A stretch of 64,000 nt of DNA from an uncultured Veillonella sp. (GCF_934230905.1 NZ_CAKQFJ010000012.1:5228-69227); one strand, 5' to 3'. Shown: positions 44,683-54,883, numbered from the stretch's first letter. Numbers and translations are program-made. Notes: a model not told the origin generated them from the letters alone.

Positions 44683-46218
44683 CTACTGAGGGTACCACTC
44701 AATTTCTAACTGACGTTTAAATTCTTTTTTAAAAGGCTTTACTAATTTTTCAACAGCCCCTTTTGTTATATCAATATCACGATGTTTTGGATACTGCACA
44801 ATCAAATGAACCTTATCTGGACTAATTCGACTATCTAAATTCATAACCAACTGTTCATGACTTTCATCAAGGGCTTCAGCAATAGCTAAAATAATAGATA
44901 GCTTTTGCCCCATCATGCGTTGCTCATCATCCAATAATTTGCCATATAAAAAATTTTTATATTCTTTAGGTGTTAAACCATGAGAATTCATAACGAGAAA
45001 TGCACTAAATGCTTGCTCAATATGTGTCATTCCATATAGATTACTATTAACGAGCATATAGCAGCCATGACGAGCATGACTATAATAATTTACCCGTTTA
45101 CCAATATCATGCAATAGTGACGCTACTTGCAAACAACGGCGTAATGCATTATCCCCCTTATGCAATGACCACCATTGTTCAAATAATGTATCAGCTAGTC
45201 TACAAATATATTTAGCATGAACGAGCTCATGACGTGTCATACCTAACAAGACATTTTCCGCAGAGTGAATCAATATATCTGGAATAATAGGGTTACCACC
45301 TAAATAATTATGCCCATAATAATCGTAAAATAGACCTTCTCGAAGACCAGAACCACCTACGACTAGTGTTTTACCATTCACATAATTAAATAATTCATAG
45401 ACGATGCTCATGCCTGCAATTATGATATCGGCTCGTTCAGATGAAAGACCATTTATTTTTTTGCGTTGCGCTAATGGTTTGGATCTGACCTCATCCAACA
45501 ATTCTGTAAATCGATGATATGGAATCTCATAATTATGTAATTTAGTAATAGGATACGATAATTTACGTTGATCCATTTTAGCTATATTACGTGCGGTACC
45601 ACCAATACCCAACAATGGCATTTTAGTGTTTTTAAGCCAAGGCTGTTCCTCAATGGCCTTTCTAATGGCTTTAATCATTTTATTGTATTCTTTGTCTGTA
45701 AACTCCTCTCCCTTCTGATAAGTTCCGGTTAATGTTAAAGCACCAATAGGTAAGCTAACAGACTGTTCAATCTGGCGATTTCTTACTAATGTTACTTCGG
45801 TACTAGCTCCACCTAAGTCAAAAATAACAAAATCCTTGAGACCAATCGTATTAATAACACCTAAGAAGCCTAATCGAGCCTCTTCTTCACCAGAAATACA
45901 TTCTAAATCAAGGCCTGTTTCTTTTTTTACTGTACGGATAAATTCATCACCATTTTTAGCTAGTCGAACAGCTGCCGTAGCAACAGCTTTAACAGAATTT
46001 ACCTCAAGAGCTTTGGCCATATGTACATAGGACTGTAATGATGCTAAAGCTCTATTCATAGCTGCATCTGTCAGTTTATGATTGCCCCACATGTTTTCGC
46101 TAAGACGAATAGAATTTTTTTCTTGATAAATTAAGCGGTAGCTACCTGTGTCTGATATTTCATAAATAACGAATCGAACAGAGTTCGATCCTAAATCAAT
46201 AAATGCAATACGTTCCAT
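44683..46218 (-). CDS. ppx: Exopolyphosphatase, Ppx/GppA family with HD domain
   Basis: Hydrolyses polyphosphate, or pppGpp in GppA members. About 511 residues: FIDLGSNSVRF at 5-15, ISGEEEARLGF with the catalytic Glu near 118-128, FDLGGASTEV near 145, and a C-terminal HD domain with LLHDIGKRVNYYSH. GGATG eight bases before the ATG at 46218 sets the start; an in-frame ATG at 46317 would add 33 hydrophobic residues, overlap the tatD terminator and lacks a site. Confidence 0.93.
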   Translation of the reverse strand: MERIAFIDLGSNSVRFVIYEISDTGSYRLIYQEKNSIRLSENMWGNHKLTDAAMNRALASLQSYVHMAKALEVNSVKAVATAAVRLAKNGDEFIRTVKKETGLDLECISGEEEARLGFLGVINTIGLKDFVIFDLGGASTEVTLVRNRQIEQSVSLPIGALTLTGTYQKGEEFTDKEYNKMIKAIRKAIEEQPWLKNTKMPLLGIGGTARNIAKMDQRKLSYPITKLHNYEIPYHRFTELLDEVRSKPLAQRKKINGLSSERADIIIAGMSIVYELFNYVNGKTLVVGGSGLREGLFYDYYGHNYLGGNPIIPDILIHSAENVLLGMTRHELVHAKYICRLADTLFEQWWSLHKGDNALRRCLQVASLLHDIGKRVNYYSHARHGCYMLVNSNLYGMTHIEQAFSAFLVMNSHGLTPKEYKNFLYGKLLDDEQRMMGQKLSIILAIAEALDESHEQLVMNLDSRISPDKVHLIVQYPKHRDIDITKGAVEKLVKPFKKEFKRQLEIEWYPQ

Positions 46219-46280
46219 CTTATCATCCTTTTTAAGCCCAAATCTATATAGACTACATATTGTTAGTATACCATAGAAAA

Positions 46281-46309
46281 ACGCGATCCTTTCTACGAAA
46301 GAATCGCGT
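46281..46309 (-). terminator. Terminator after tatD
   Basis: A 13-bp stem with one G-T pair (46281-46293 with 46297-46309), loop TAC, followed on the minus strand by TTTTTC. It separates the metG-tatD unit from the polyphosphate operon. Confidence 0.85.
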
Positions 46310-46370
46310 CCTACCAAGGATATATGTATAACTCATAATTAGTCCACATATATCCTATAACTAGCAGTAT

Positions 46371-47141
46371 TTATTTTATTCCAAATACACGTTTGCCATT
46401 TTCATAAGCAATCGAAGCAAACTCATCTACATCCATACCGCGTAACGATGCAATTTCCTGAGCCACAAATTGTGTTTTACTCGGATCATTACGACGGCCT
46501 CTAAATGGAGGTGGTGTTAAATACGGAGAATCCGTTTCAATAAGAATACGGTCAAGTGGCACTTGTTTAGCAACCTCTTTTAAATTCGTAGACTTTGGAA
46601 ATACAACAGGTCCAGCAAAGGATATATAGAATCCCAATTTAATAGCCTCTTTAGCCATCTCCCAACTACCGGAATAACAATGGAAAATCCCCCAATTATC
46701 CTTGCCTTCGTTGCGCAATATATCCATGATATCACCATGAGCATCACGGTCATGGATGATAATAGGCAAATCTACCTCTCGAGCCAACTTGAGTTGACGT
46801 ATAAAGACCTTCTTTTGCGTTGGTCTATCAGAAAAATCATAATAATAGTCTAGACCAATCTCACCAATAGCACGGACCTTATCATTGTTTAATGCTAACT
46901 CTTTAAAGTATTCATAATCATCATCGGTAAAATCTTTCGCTTCATGAGGATGTGTACCTACAGCCGCATATAAACGGTCATCTGTTTCAGCCAATGCAAC
47001 ACCGGATTCAACAGTTTGTCTATCAACACCAGGAATCATAATGTATTCAACGCCTGCATCAAAACAAGATTGTAACATATCAGCTCTATCGTTATCAAAA
47101 CGGTTATCGTTAATATGTGCATGTGTATCAAAGAGTTTCAT
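46371..47141 (-). CDS. tatD: TatD-family metal-dependent hydrolase
   Basis: TIM-barrel nuclease-like hydrolase of about 256 residues. FDTHAHIND at 4-12 carries the HxH metal site, GEIGLDYY the Glu, HDRDAHGD and FHCYSG further ligands, and ETDSPYL the final Asp. The ATG overlaps the metG stop (TAATG), so translation is coupled; an in-frame ATG at 47204 lies inside metG. Matches B. subtilis yabD in the metS-yabD order. Confidence 0.93.
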   Translation of the reverse strand: MKLFDTHAHINDNRFDNDRADMLQSCFDAGVEYIMIPGVDRQTVESGVALAETDDRLYAAVGTHPHEAKDFTDDDYEYFKELALNNDKVRAIGEIGLDYYYDFSDRPTQKKVFIRQLKLAREVDLPIIIHDRDAHGDIMDILRNEGKDNWGIFHCYSGSWEMAKEAIKLGFYISFAGPVVFPKSTNLKEVAKQVPLDRILIETDSPYLTPPPFRGRRNDPSKTQFVAQEIASLRGMDVDEFASIAYENGKRVFGIK

Positions 47142-49090
47142 TATTTTACAATGCTCCCTGCTGGTAATGATTCGATATTGGTAACTTCTAAATGTTCTTC
47201 CCAATCAGAAGCGGATAAAATCATACCATAAGATTCTATGCCCATCATCTTTTTAGGGCTCAAATTTGCTAAGTAAATCACCTTTTTACCAACCATGGAT
47301 TCTGGCTCGTAATATTGAGATATACCACTTAACACGGTGCGTTCTTCGAGACCAATATCTAATACAAATTTCAATAGTTTTTTAGACTTAGGTACCTTTT
47401 CACAACTTACAACCTTAGCTACACGAAGATCCAATTTTTCAAAGTCATCATAGCTAATATTTTCTTTTAAAGGTGGAATATTTGACGTATCAACAGATTC
47501 TGTAGCTTTTTCTTCTACAGCAGCGATTTCTACCATTTCTGGAACCTCAAAACGTGGATAAATTGGCTCACCTTTTACGACCTTTGTACCAGTTGAAATA
47601 CCACCCCATGTACGTACATCATCTAATTGTACATGATCAAAACTAGCTAAACCCAATTGGTCCCAAATCTTTGGTGCCCCTACAGGAATAACAGGACTTA
47701 CGATAACAGCGATGATACGTAAACTTTCAGCAAGATGATACATAACAGATTGCAAGCGTAGTACATCCGCCTCTTCAGAGCTCTTAGCCAATACCCAAGG
47801 CATAGTTTCGTCAATATATTTATTCATACGGCTGATAAAAGCCCATACTGTTTTAAGGGCCTTATTTAATTCCATAGCTTCCATTTGAGCTTCAAAATCT
47901 GCAACCGTTTGTTCTGCCAAGGAAGAAATTTCCTTATCCAAATCATCTATATCACCAGTTTTTGTGATGATACCGTCATGATATTTTTCAATCATCGCAA
48001 TAGTACGATTTAAAAGATTGCCTAAATCATTGGATAAATCCGCATTAATTTTTGTTACAAAGTTAGGCAATGTGAAGTTGCCATCATGACCTAATGTAAT
48101 TTCACTCAACAAATAATAACGTAAAGAATCCGCGCCATACATATCAATCAATGGATTAGGATCGATAACATTACCTAGAGATTTACTCATCTTGGTACCA
48201 TCTACGATCATCCATCCGTGTCCAAATACCTTTTTAGGCAATGGCAACTCAAGGCTCATGAGCATCATAGGCCAAATGATAGTGTGGAAACGAACAATTT
48301 CCTTACCTACCAAATGAAGATCTGCTGGCCAGAATTTCTTATATAGTTCACCATCCCCATCGAAAGGAGATAATGCGCTAATATAGTTTACTAATGCATC
48401 GAACCAAACATACACAACGTGTTTCGGGTCGAATGGAACCTTAATCCCCCAGTCAAAAGATGTACGAGAAACAGCCAAATCCTCAAGACCTTGTTTTACG
48501 AATTGAATCATTTCATTTCGACGAGATTCAGGTTGAATAAAATCAGGATTCTCTTCGATGAATTCCAACCATTGGTCTGTATATTTACCAAGTTTAAAGA
48601 AATAGCTTTCCTCTTTAACGCGCTCTACAGGACGTCCACAATCTGGACAGGTATGATTTTCACCAAGTTTTTGTTCAGTCCAGAAGGATTCGCAAGGTGT
48701 ACAATACCAACCTTCATATTCTGCTTTGTAAATATCGCCTTTTTCGTAAGCTTTCGTAAATAATTCTTGGACTACCTTTTCATGACGTGCATCGGTAGTG
48801 CGAATAAAATCATCATTAGAAATATGCATTTTTTTCCATAATGCTTTAAATCCATTTACAATATTAGTGGTATATTCTAATGGTGTAATGCCTTGTGCCT
48901 CAGCAGCACGTTGAATTTTTTGGCCATGTTCATCAGAGCCAGTTAAAAATCGTACATCATAACCAGCTAAACGTTTAAAACGCGCAATTGTATCAGCAAC
49001 AGATGTACAATATGTATGGCCTATATGCAATTTAGCACTAGGATAATAAATTGGAGTTGTAATATAAAATGTCTTTTTTGTATCGCCCAT
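47141..49090 (-). CDS. metG: Methionyl-tRNA synthetase
   Basis: Class I synthetase of about 649 residues. HIGH-type motif KLHIGHTY near 20, zinc knuckle CTPCESFW with CPDCGRP (about 127-148), KMSKSLGN near 298-305, and a C-terminal tRNA-binding OB domain (about 545-649, DLRVAKVVS). Two consecutive ATGs exist; the second gives better spacing (six bases) to AAGGAG. rsmI lies 31 bp upstream. Confidence 0.96.
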   Translation of the reverse strand: MGDTKKTFYITTPIYYPSAKLHIGHTYCTSVADTIARFKRLAGYDVRFLTGSDEHGQKIQRAAEAQGITPLEYTTNIVNGFKALWKKMHISNDDFIRTTDARHEKVVQELFTKAYEKGDIYKAEYEGWYCTPCESFWTEQKLGENHTCPDCGRPVERVKEESYFFKLGKYTDQWLEFIEENPDFIQPESRRNEMIQFVKQGLEDLAVSRTSFDWGIKVPFDPKHVVYVWFDALVNYISALSPFDGDGELYKKFWPADLHLVGKEIVRFHTIIWPMMLMSLELPLPKKVFGHGWMIVDGTKMSKSLGNVIDPNPLIDMYGADSLRYYLLSEITLGHDGNFTLPNFVTKINADLSNDLGNLLNRTIAMIEKYHDGIITKTGDIDDLDKEISSLAEQTVADFEAQMEAMELNKALKTVWAFISRMNKYIDETMPWVLAKSSEEADVLRLQSVMYHLAESLRIIAVIVSPVIPVGAPKIWDQLGLASFDHVQLDDVRTWGGISTGTKVVKGEPIYPRFEVPEMVEIAAVEEKATESVDTSNIPPLKENISYDDFEKLDLRVAKVVSCEKVPKSKKLLKFVLDIGLEERTVLSGISQYYEPESMVGKKVIYLANLSPKKMMGIESYGMILSASDWEEHLEVTNIESLPAGSIVK

Positions 49091-49124
49091 CATAATCTCC
49101 TTCTATTCAGCACTTGTGAAAGTG

Positions 49125-49970
49125 TTATCGCTCTACAATATTATAAACCTCACGGCGAGAAACGCCAAAGCGTTTCGCTACTTCACGAATAGCTTCCTTC
49201 TTTGGCATACCTGTTTCTACTAATTCAGCTACGGCCTCTTCATAGGATATTGGTTTATCTTCCTTATCATCAGTCGATTCACCCGTCTCACAACCACCTA
49301 TCACTAAGACAAATTCGCCCTTATAGATAATTTGATCTAAGTCATCACAAATGGAAGCTAAATCACTGCGTAAAAAGGTTTCAAACTTTTTAGTTACCTC
49401 GCGGGCAATCGTAATTGGTCGATTGCCAAAGGCCTCATACATATCACAGAGAACATCTTGTAAACGATGAGGTGCCTCATAAAATATTAGCGTTCCCCGT
49501 TGTTTCGCCATAAGCTGAAGAGCATCATTGCGATGTTTTCCACGCTTTGGTAAAAAACCGAAGAATGTAAATTGTTTAGTATCTAAATCAGATGCAATGA
49601 GCGCTGTTAAAGCTGCATTAGCACCAGGCAAGGGTACGACGGTTATATGCTGGTCAATCGCCTTAGATGCGAGGTCTGCACCAGGATCAGAAATAGCAGG
49701 CATGCCCGCATCACTAACACAAGCAATATTCTTACCCTCTAATAACATCTCTATAATAGCATTTCCCTTTTCTTCCTTATTATGTTCATGATAAGAAATT
49801 AAAGGCTTACTAATTTCAAAATGCTTTAACAGTATGCCCGTATGACGTGTATCTTCGGCGGCAATAGCATCAACCTCACCTAGTATCCGTACAGCCCGAT
49901 ACGTCATATCCTCTAAATTGCCAATCGGCGTAGGCACTAAATACAAGGTGCCCTTGTTATTTTCGTTCAT
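49125..49970 (-). CDS. rsmI: 16S rRNA (cytidine-2'-O)-methyltransferase RsmI
   Basis: Methylates C1402 of 16S rRNA. LYLVPTPIGNLEDMT near 9-23, AAEDTRHTG and DAGMPAISDPG are family signatures. About 281 residues; the last 30 form a helix-turn-helix-like tail (VAKRFGVSRREVYNIV). The start at 49970 fits the family N-terminus and overlaps the trmN6 stop by 14 bp; no strong ribosome-binding site is present, which suggests coupled translation. Confidence 0.94.
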   Translation of the reverse strand: MNENNKGTLYLVPTPIGNLEDMTYRAVRILGEVDAIAAEDTRHTGILLKHFEISKPLISYHEHNKEEKGNAIIEMLLEGKNIACVSDAGMPAISDPGADLASKAIDQHITVVPLPGANAALTALIASDLDTKQFTFFGFLPKRGKHRNDALQLMAKQRGTLIFYEAPHRLQDVLCDMYEAFGNRPITIAREVTKKFETFLRSDLASICDDLDQIIYKGEFVLVIGGCETGESTDDKEDKPISYEEAVAELVETGMPKKEAIREVAKRFGVSRREVYNIVER

Positions 49971-50700
49971 ACCAGCGAGACACCTCCTCCGTGTACACAT
50001 TAGGTTGGCTATATACGATTAATGGGGCCTCAACGATTAAACCTTGTTCACCGCCCTTTATGGCCTCAATCAAAACGATTTTAGCTGGTTTATGAATCAT
50101 GCCATGAACCATACGCATTCGTTTAACTGCAAATCTGACTACTGTTAATGCCTGTATGAGCTCCGATAAACGAGGCGCACTATATACCATCCATAGGCGC
50201 CCCTTATTTTTGATTAATCGTGAAGCCGCTTTACATACATCGTCAATAGAAGTATACCTATCATGTAATGCTAAACAACGATGATTATCATTGGGCACCT
50301 CCCCTCGACGATGATTAAAATAGGGAGGATTCACCAGAACACCATCGAAAGGTTTCGCTCCAAATTGATGATAATTCATAGTACGATAATCGCCTTGTAC
50401 AATAGATATAGCATCGGATTTATGATTATACACAACACTACGTTCAGCCATATGCGCCATGATTTCATTAATTTCAACACCTGTAATATGACCAGCACCT
50501 AGAGATGTACCGATTAACGGTAATACCCCTGTGCCCGTGCCTAAGTCTATATACCGATGACGCTGATTAAATCGGCAAAAATGAACTAGCGCAATAGCAT
50601 CAAAGGAAAATCGAAATTGATCTTGCAGCTGATATATCTTTAAGTCATCAATAATCAAATCATCGAGTTGCTCTTGATTATTCATCTGGTAATGCCACAT
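49957..50700 (-). CDS. trmN6: tRNA1(Val) (adenine(37)-N6)-methyltransferase-like protein
   Basis: SAM-dependent methyltransferase of about 247 residues (YabB of B. subtilis). IDLGTGTGVLPLIG near 52-65 binds SAM, and VNPPYF near 127 is the N6-adenine motif IV. The start overlaps the ricT stop; either of two ATGs (50700 or 50685) may be used, both with weak sites, which fits coupled translation. Confidence 0.88.
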   Translation of the reverse strand: MWHYQMNNQEQLDDLIIDDLKIYQLQDQFRFSFDAIALVHFCRFNQRHRYIDLGTGTGVLPLIGTSLGAGHITGVEINEIMAHMAERSVVYNHKSDAISIVQGDYRTMNYHQFGAKPFDGVLVNPPYFNHRRGEVPNDNHRCLALHDRYTSIDDVCKAASRLIKNKGRLWMVYSAPRLSELIQALTVVRFAVKRMRMVHGMIHKPAKIVLIEAIKGGEQGLIVEAPLIVYSQPNVYTEEVSRWYERK

Positions 50701-51523
50701 CAGACCATTTTAAATCGATGGTTCGACCTGCCTCCAACTGAACCTTAACGGTATGTTTATGATGATTTACCTTAAGGACCTTGCCGACACCTTCATCAGT
50801 CACAACCTCTTTACCAATACCTGGTGGCTCTACGTCACGAGGCGATGGAGTTCTCTCCTTCTTCACGTAAAGATCGCCACCCTTTTTGTATAAATCATCT
50901 TCATAGTTTAAACAACACATAAGCCGTCCACATACACCAGAAATCTTAGTTGGATTCAAACTTAGATTTTGATCTTTAGCCATGCGAATCGATACGGGTG
51001 AAAAATCGCCTAAAAAATTAGAACAACATAAAGGTCTTCCACAGGCCCCTATACCATTTAATACTTTAGCTTCATCACGTACACCAACTTGACGTAACTC
51101 AATGCGAGTTCTAAAGACCGTAGCTAAATCTTTTACAAGTTCACGGAAATCAATACGTCCATCTGCAGTAAAGAAAAACACAATTTTATTCATATCAAAT
51201 GTATATTCTACATTAATCAGCTTCATAGGCAATCTACGCTTAGCAATTTTTTCTAAGCATATAGCAAAGGCCTTTTCTTCCCGTTCCTCATTTTTTTCTA
51301 ATTGCTGAAAATCCTTGGAAGTTGCCTTTCTCATTACAGGTTTAACTGGCATAACTAAAGAATCTTTAGTAACTTCTTTCGGACCAATTACAACTGTACC
51401 ATATTCAACGCCACGCGCTGTTTCTACAATGACGCCATCATCGATTGTTAAAGTTTCTTCACCAGGTAAAAAATAATAAATCTTACCGGCCTTTTTAAAT
51501 CGTACGCCAACTATGGTTACCAT
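50678..51523 (-). CDS. ricT: RicT (YaaT), PSP1-domain protein
   Basis: Partner of the RNase Y specificity complex in B. subtilis. 281 residues with the PSP1 domain (about 60-145) and a Cys-rich centre (GACGRPLCCSNFLG and GVCGRLMCCLNYE near 158-210) whose Cys bind an iron-sulfur cluster in the Bacillus complex. A KOW-like C-terminal beta domain follows. Its ATG directly follows the holB stop. RicA and RicF homologues are not in the window. Confidence 0.93.
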   Translation of the reverse strand: MVTIVGVRFKKAGKIYYFLPGEETLTIDDGVIVETARGVEYGTVVIGPKEVTKDSLVMPVKPVMRKATSKDFQQLEKNEEREEKAFAICLEKIAKRRLPMKLINVEYTFDMNKIVFFFTADGRIDFRELVKDLATVFRTRIELRQVGVRDEAKVLNGIGACGRPLCCSNFLGDFSPVSIRMAKDQNLSLNPTKISGVCGRLMCCLNYEDDLYKKGGDLYVKKERTPSPRDVEPPGIGKEVVTDEGVGKVLKVNHHKHTVKVQLEAGRTIDLKWSDVALPDE

Positions 51524-52564
51524 CTAAACCTCCTCACAAGCATCGTGAAGGGCGATACTAAGACCGTCCATCACAAGGGCAATTTTTATATGCAACCGCA
51601 ATGCCTGCTCCGCTCGCAATGTTTCATGCGCTACAGTTGCTAAGGCGGCCATCGACCAATGCGGTAATAATTCTAATAATACTGTTTTATGCATGGGAAC
51701 TTGTAATTGCTCAATAGTAGCACCACATTTAAGAGCCATCATATCACGACTTAATAATCGTAACCAATGCATTAAATCCAATGAATCCTCACGTGTTAAT
51801 GACTCACACCATATGGCAATCTTTGAAAACCATCGCGAATCAGATCCTAATGTTCGCATCCATTGTATCGCTAAATTCAACATGGCTATCGTTCCCTGTT
51901 GTAATAATGCTTCCACAACAGTAGGGTTACCATGGCCCATCGAAATAGCTTCATCTATGTTTCCTGTAATACCACGTTGCTGTAATGCGTAGCGAATACT
52001 TTCATCCGAAACAGATTGAAAACCCACTTTCATACACCGTGAAATAATGGTTGGTAACACAAGATTAATCTTGTTCGTAATAATAATGAAGTACACCTGT
52101 GCCGGTGGTTCTTCAATCGTTTTTAACATGGCATTTGCCATAATAGCATTGGCTATGTGAAAGTCTTCAATGATAACGACGCGATTTCCAAGACCAGCAA
52201 CAGATAGATGATCTTGCAATAAAGAATACCATTGTTCTACTTTTAAGGTTGATTTCATAGGACGAATCCAAAATGCATCCCCCTTATCCATATAAATAGG
52301 CAACCCTTCCGCTTCTATTTTCTTTTCACTTTCACCATTGGCAAGACGTGCATTTTTTACCTCTTCAAGATATTCGGCTCCATTATGGCCTGAAAATACC
52401 TGCCGACCTAAAATCAACGAGGCTAACCCAATAGCCATATCAAGCTTACCAAGTCCAGCTTCACCATAGAATAACAAGCTATGTGGTAATGTTTGCCGTT
52501 TTACCAATTCAGTTAGGTGGTTTTTAATCGTATCTTGACCGATTACATTATCAAAATATGTCAT
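51524..52564 (-). CDS. holB: DNA polymerase III delta' subunit
   Basis: Clamp-loader subunit of about 346 residues. N-terminal AAA+ fold with GEAGLGKLD near 34-42 (Leu replaces the usual Ser/Thr, acceptable since delta' need not bind ATP), and TIEEPPAQVYFI near 130. No zinc-finger Cys cluster is evident. TAGGAGG lies five bases before the ATG at 52564. First gene of the holB-ricT-trmN6-rsmI-metG-tatD run. Confidence 0.9.
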   Translation of the reverse strand: MTYFDNVIGQDTIKNHLTELVKRQTLPHSLLFYGEAGLGKLDMAIGLASLILGRQVFSGHNGAEYLEEVKNARLANGESEKKIEAEGLPIYMDKGDAFWIRPMKSTLKVEQWYSLLQDHLSVAGLGNRVVIIEDFHIANAIMANAMLKTIEEPPAQVYFIIITNKINLVLPTIISRCMKVGFQSVSDESIRYALQQRGITGNIDEAISMGHGNPTVVEALLQQGTIAMLNLAIQWMRTLGSDSRWFSKIAIWCESLTREDSLDLMHWLRLLSRDMMALKCGATIEQLQVPMHKTVLLELLPHWSMAALATVAHETLRAEQALRLHIKIALVMDGLSIALHDACEEV

Positions 52565-52592
52565 AATCCCTCCTATACTATCTAATATTACC

Positions 52593-52621
52593 ATTATATA
52601 GGAAAATGGCGACTTTTTAAA
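52593..52621 (-). promoter_or_regulatory. Promoter of the holB operon within the tmk terminator
   Basis: Minus-strand TTTAAA (52621-52616), 17 bp, then perfect TATAAT (52598-52593), 28 bp before holB. The -35 box lies in the loop of the tmk terminator. Confidence 0.55.
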
Positions 52622-52634
52622 GAGTCGCCATTTT
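52603..52634 (-). terminator. Terminator after tmk
   Basis: A 12-bp perfect stem (52603-52614 with 52623-52634), 8-base AT loop, flanked by A/T runs. Confidence 0.88.
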
Positions 52635-52652
52635 CAAAACATATGATTTTAC

Positions 52653-53342
52653 CTATCTTAACAGAGCTTTTACCACATCGTATATTTCATTATTTATAGA
52701 TTCAATACTACGCATTATAAAATTATCTTCTGCACGGTTTTCAACGCAACAAGAAATACGATGCCATTGATAACGTTCCACCAGTTCATCGTACGCATCG
52801 TGTACAGCTTGTAAATACACCCGATTTCCCTCATGTATATCGCCTGTTTCACCACCAGTTTTACCGGTACGTTCCGACATTAATAATTCTGTCACCTTTA
52901 AAGGGACATCTAGCAAACATACTGCATCAGGGCGAGGCAAACCAAACTTCACAAATTCAAAGTCTTCTAGCCATTCTAAAAATTCTGTACGATTCTTAAC
53001 ATCCGTATATTTCACCATTTGATGAACCATATTTGACGTCGTATACCGGTCAGCAATAATGATGCCACCATCATTATAAAATGGTTCCCAATCCATTCTA
53101 AAAGACGCAAAACGATCGATAGCGTACATAGAGCTAGCTACATAAGGATTTACTGCGTCCACGGCTGTTCCAAATTGCCCTGATAAATACATTTTAATCG
53201 GCATAGAAGCATCACTGTCATAATTTGGAAAACTAACACTGCGTACTGGATACCCTTCTGCTCGCAATCGTTCTACCAAATACTTTGTTTGTGTAGCTTT
53301 GCCACTACCATCGCCACCTTCTAGTATGATTAAAGTCCCCAT
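52653..53342 (-). CDS. tmk: Thymidylate kinase
   Basis: Phosphorylates dTMP. P-loop GGDGSGKATQTK (9-20), DRF-type motif IDRFASF near 74, ADRYTTSN near 96. At 229 residues it is slightly long for the family (about 205-215), with an extended LID region (SERTGKTGGETGDIHE). It begins 2 bp after the decarboxylase gene, the yaaO-tmk order of B. subtilis. Confidence 0.92.
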   Translation of the reverse strand: MGTLIILEGGDGSGKATQTKYLVERLRAEGYPVRSVSFPNYDSDASMPIKMYLSGQFGTAVDAVNPYVASSMYAIDRFASFRMDWEPFYNDGGIIIADRYTTSNMVHQMVKYTDVKNRTEFLEWLEDFEFVKFGLPRPDAVCLLDVPLKVTELLMSERTGKTGGETGDIHEGNRVYLQAVHDAYDELVERYQWHRISCCVENRAEDNFIMRSIESINNEIYDVVKALLR

Positions 53343-53344
53343 CT

Positions 53345-54826
53345 CTACTCCTCTACAACTTGTATCGTTTCTAAGTTCATATCGGCCGCACCATTTGGCA
53401 TATAACCCAATGCACGCCGTTGTTGTATATATTGTAACACAGATTCTGTAATCTCTTCACCTACGGCTACACACGGAATGCCAGGAGGATAGTACGCAAT
53501 AGTTTCACCACAAATATGATGTAATGCCATTTCTAACATACAAGTGCTACGTTCTTTATAAAGGGCTTCTCTCGGTGTCATACGTACAACAGGAGTAGGC
53601 AAAATGCTAGCTGACTGAATAGTTTCAGCACGTTCCACTATTTGATTATTAACACGATTCATTAAAGATGGCTTATTACAAATCTTGTCGCTTATCGCCT
53701 GTACGGCTTTTACAAGTGTCATTATAGATTCCTCTGTATCACCTATCGTAATAAGTACCAATACATGATGTGCTTGTACAAGTTCAACTTCGATATGGTG
53801 AGCACGCAATTGTTTTTCAAACTCCACACCAGTAATTCCTAATTCCTTGGCATCAATCAACACCTTCGTTACATCATAATTAGATCTATCTACATCCTTG
53901 GGCGACATGATAGAAATCCCCTTTATGGATTCTAATTCACGTCGCAATTGTAAACTTAATGATACAGCACGATTCACTAAATGTGCACCTTCCGTAGCCA
54001 ACTGATGACGTGCCATATCAAGTGATGCTAAAAATATGTAATTAGGGCTCGTACTTTGTAGCATCTGATGCATTTGTGTAATACGCCGTTTATTGATTAA
54101 ATCGCCTTGCCCTAATAGCCAAGAAGTTTGTGTTAAAGAACCTACGGACTTATGCGTACTTTGTGCTACTAAGTCTGCACCAGCTGCAATGGCTTCAATA
54201 GGTAATATTTCTGAAAACGGTAAATGGGGTCCATGAGCTTCATCAACGAGAACAATCAGACCTCGTTTATGTGCTTCTTTTACAATATTTTCAATATCTA
54301 CACCTACACCATAATAATTTGGATACACTAAAAGAATCGCCTTAGCCTCTGGATGTGTTTCCATGGCTTGAATAGCAGCCTCTAAGGATACCCCTAATGG
54401 AATCCCCCATCGTGTATTAAATGTACAGTCCATATATACAGGTTTTGCACCAGATAAAACTAATCCACTTATAACAGAGCGATGTGCTTCACGAGGAATG
54501 ATAATTGTTTCATCAGGTCCTACCGTCCCCATAATCATAGCTTCAATCAGCGCCGTAGTACCATTAATAGAGAACCAACAATAATCAGCACCATATAATT
54601 CAGCAGTTAAATCTTGTGCTTCTTTTAACGCCCCTTCAGGTTCATGTAAATCATCTAGCGCATACATAACACCCAAATCATATGGCAAAGCAGGCCCCAT
54701 CCATTCTTTTAGTAACTTAGGCGCTTCTACACCAATCTTATGTCCTGGTGTATGGAATGGCATAAAATGTTCTTTTTTATATGATTCTAAAGCCTTTACA
54801 AAAGGCATTTTATCTTGATTACTCAT
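53345..54826 (-). CDS. PLP-dependent Orn/Lys/Arg decarboxylase family protein
   Basis: Fold-type I PLP enzyme of about 493 residues, like B. subtilis YaaO/SpeA. HTPGHKIG near 29-36, DEAHGPHLPF near 197 and AQSTHKSVGSLTQ near 225 (Schiff-base Lys). It probably makes a polyamine or diamine such as cadaverine or agmatine; the substrate cannot be fixed. Cadaverine in Veillonella peptidoglycan is established, which makes lysine an attractive guess. GAGGG six bases before 54826 sets the start. Confidence 0.88.
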   Translation of the reverse strand: MSNQDKMPFVKALESYKKEHFMPFHTPGHKIGVEAPKLLKEWMGPALPYDLGVMYALDDLHEPEGALKEAQDLTAELYGADYCWFSINGTTALIEAMIMGTVGPDETIIIPREAHRSVISGLVLSGAKPVYMDCTFNTRWGIPLGVSLEAAIQAMETHPEAKAILLVYPNYYGVGVDIENIVKEAHKRGLIVLVDEAHGPHLPFSEILPIEAIAAGADLVAQSTHKSVGSLTQTSWLLGQGDLINKRRITQMHQMLQSTSPNYIFLASLDMARHQLATEGAHLVNRAVSLSLQLRRELESIKGISIMSPKDVDRSNYDVTKVLIDAKELGITGVEFEKQLRAHHIEVELVQAHHVLVLITIGDTEESIMTLVKAVQAISDKICNKPSLMNRVNNQIVERAETIQSASILPTPVVRMTPREALYKERSTCMLEMALHHICGETIAYYPPGIPCVAVGEEITESVLQYIQQRRALGYMPNGAADMNLETIQVVEE

Positions 54827-54842
54827 ATATCCCTCGAAAAAA

Positions 54843-54869
54843 GGCATGAATCTCTATGAGACTCATGCC
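54843..54869 (-). terminator. Terminator after pth
   Basis: A 12-bp stem with one G-T pair (54843-54854 with 54858-54869), loop TAT, then six T on the minus strand. It ends about 5 bp before the ribosome-binding site of the decarboxylase gene. Confidence 0.85.
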
Positions 54870-54883
54870 CTTATGCATGTTAT

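Noticed and set aside
46219..46317. Long N-terminal extension of ppx
   Set aside because: The extension would run through the tatD terminator, has no ribosome-binding site and is not seen in the family.
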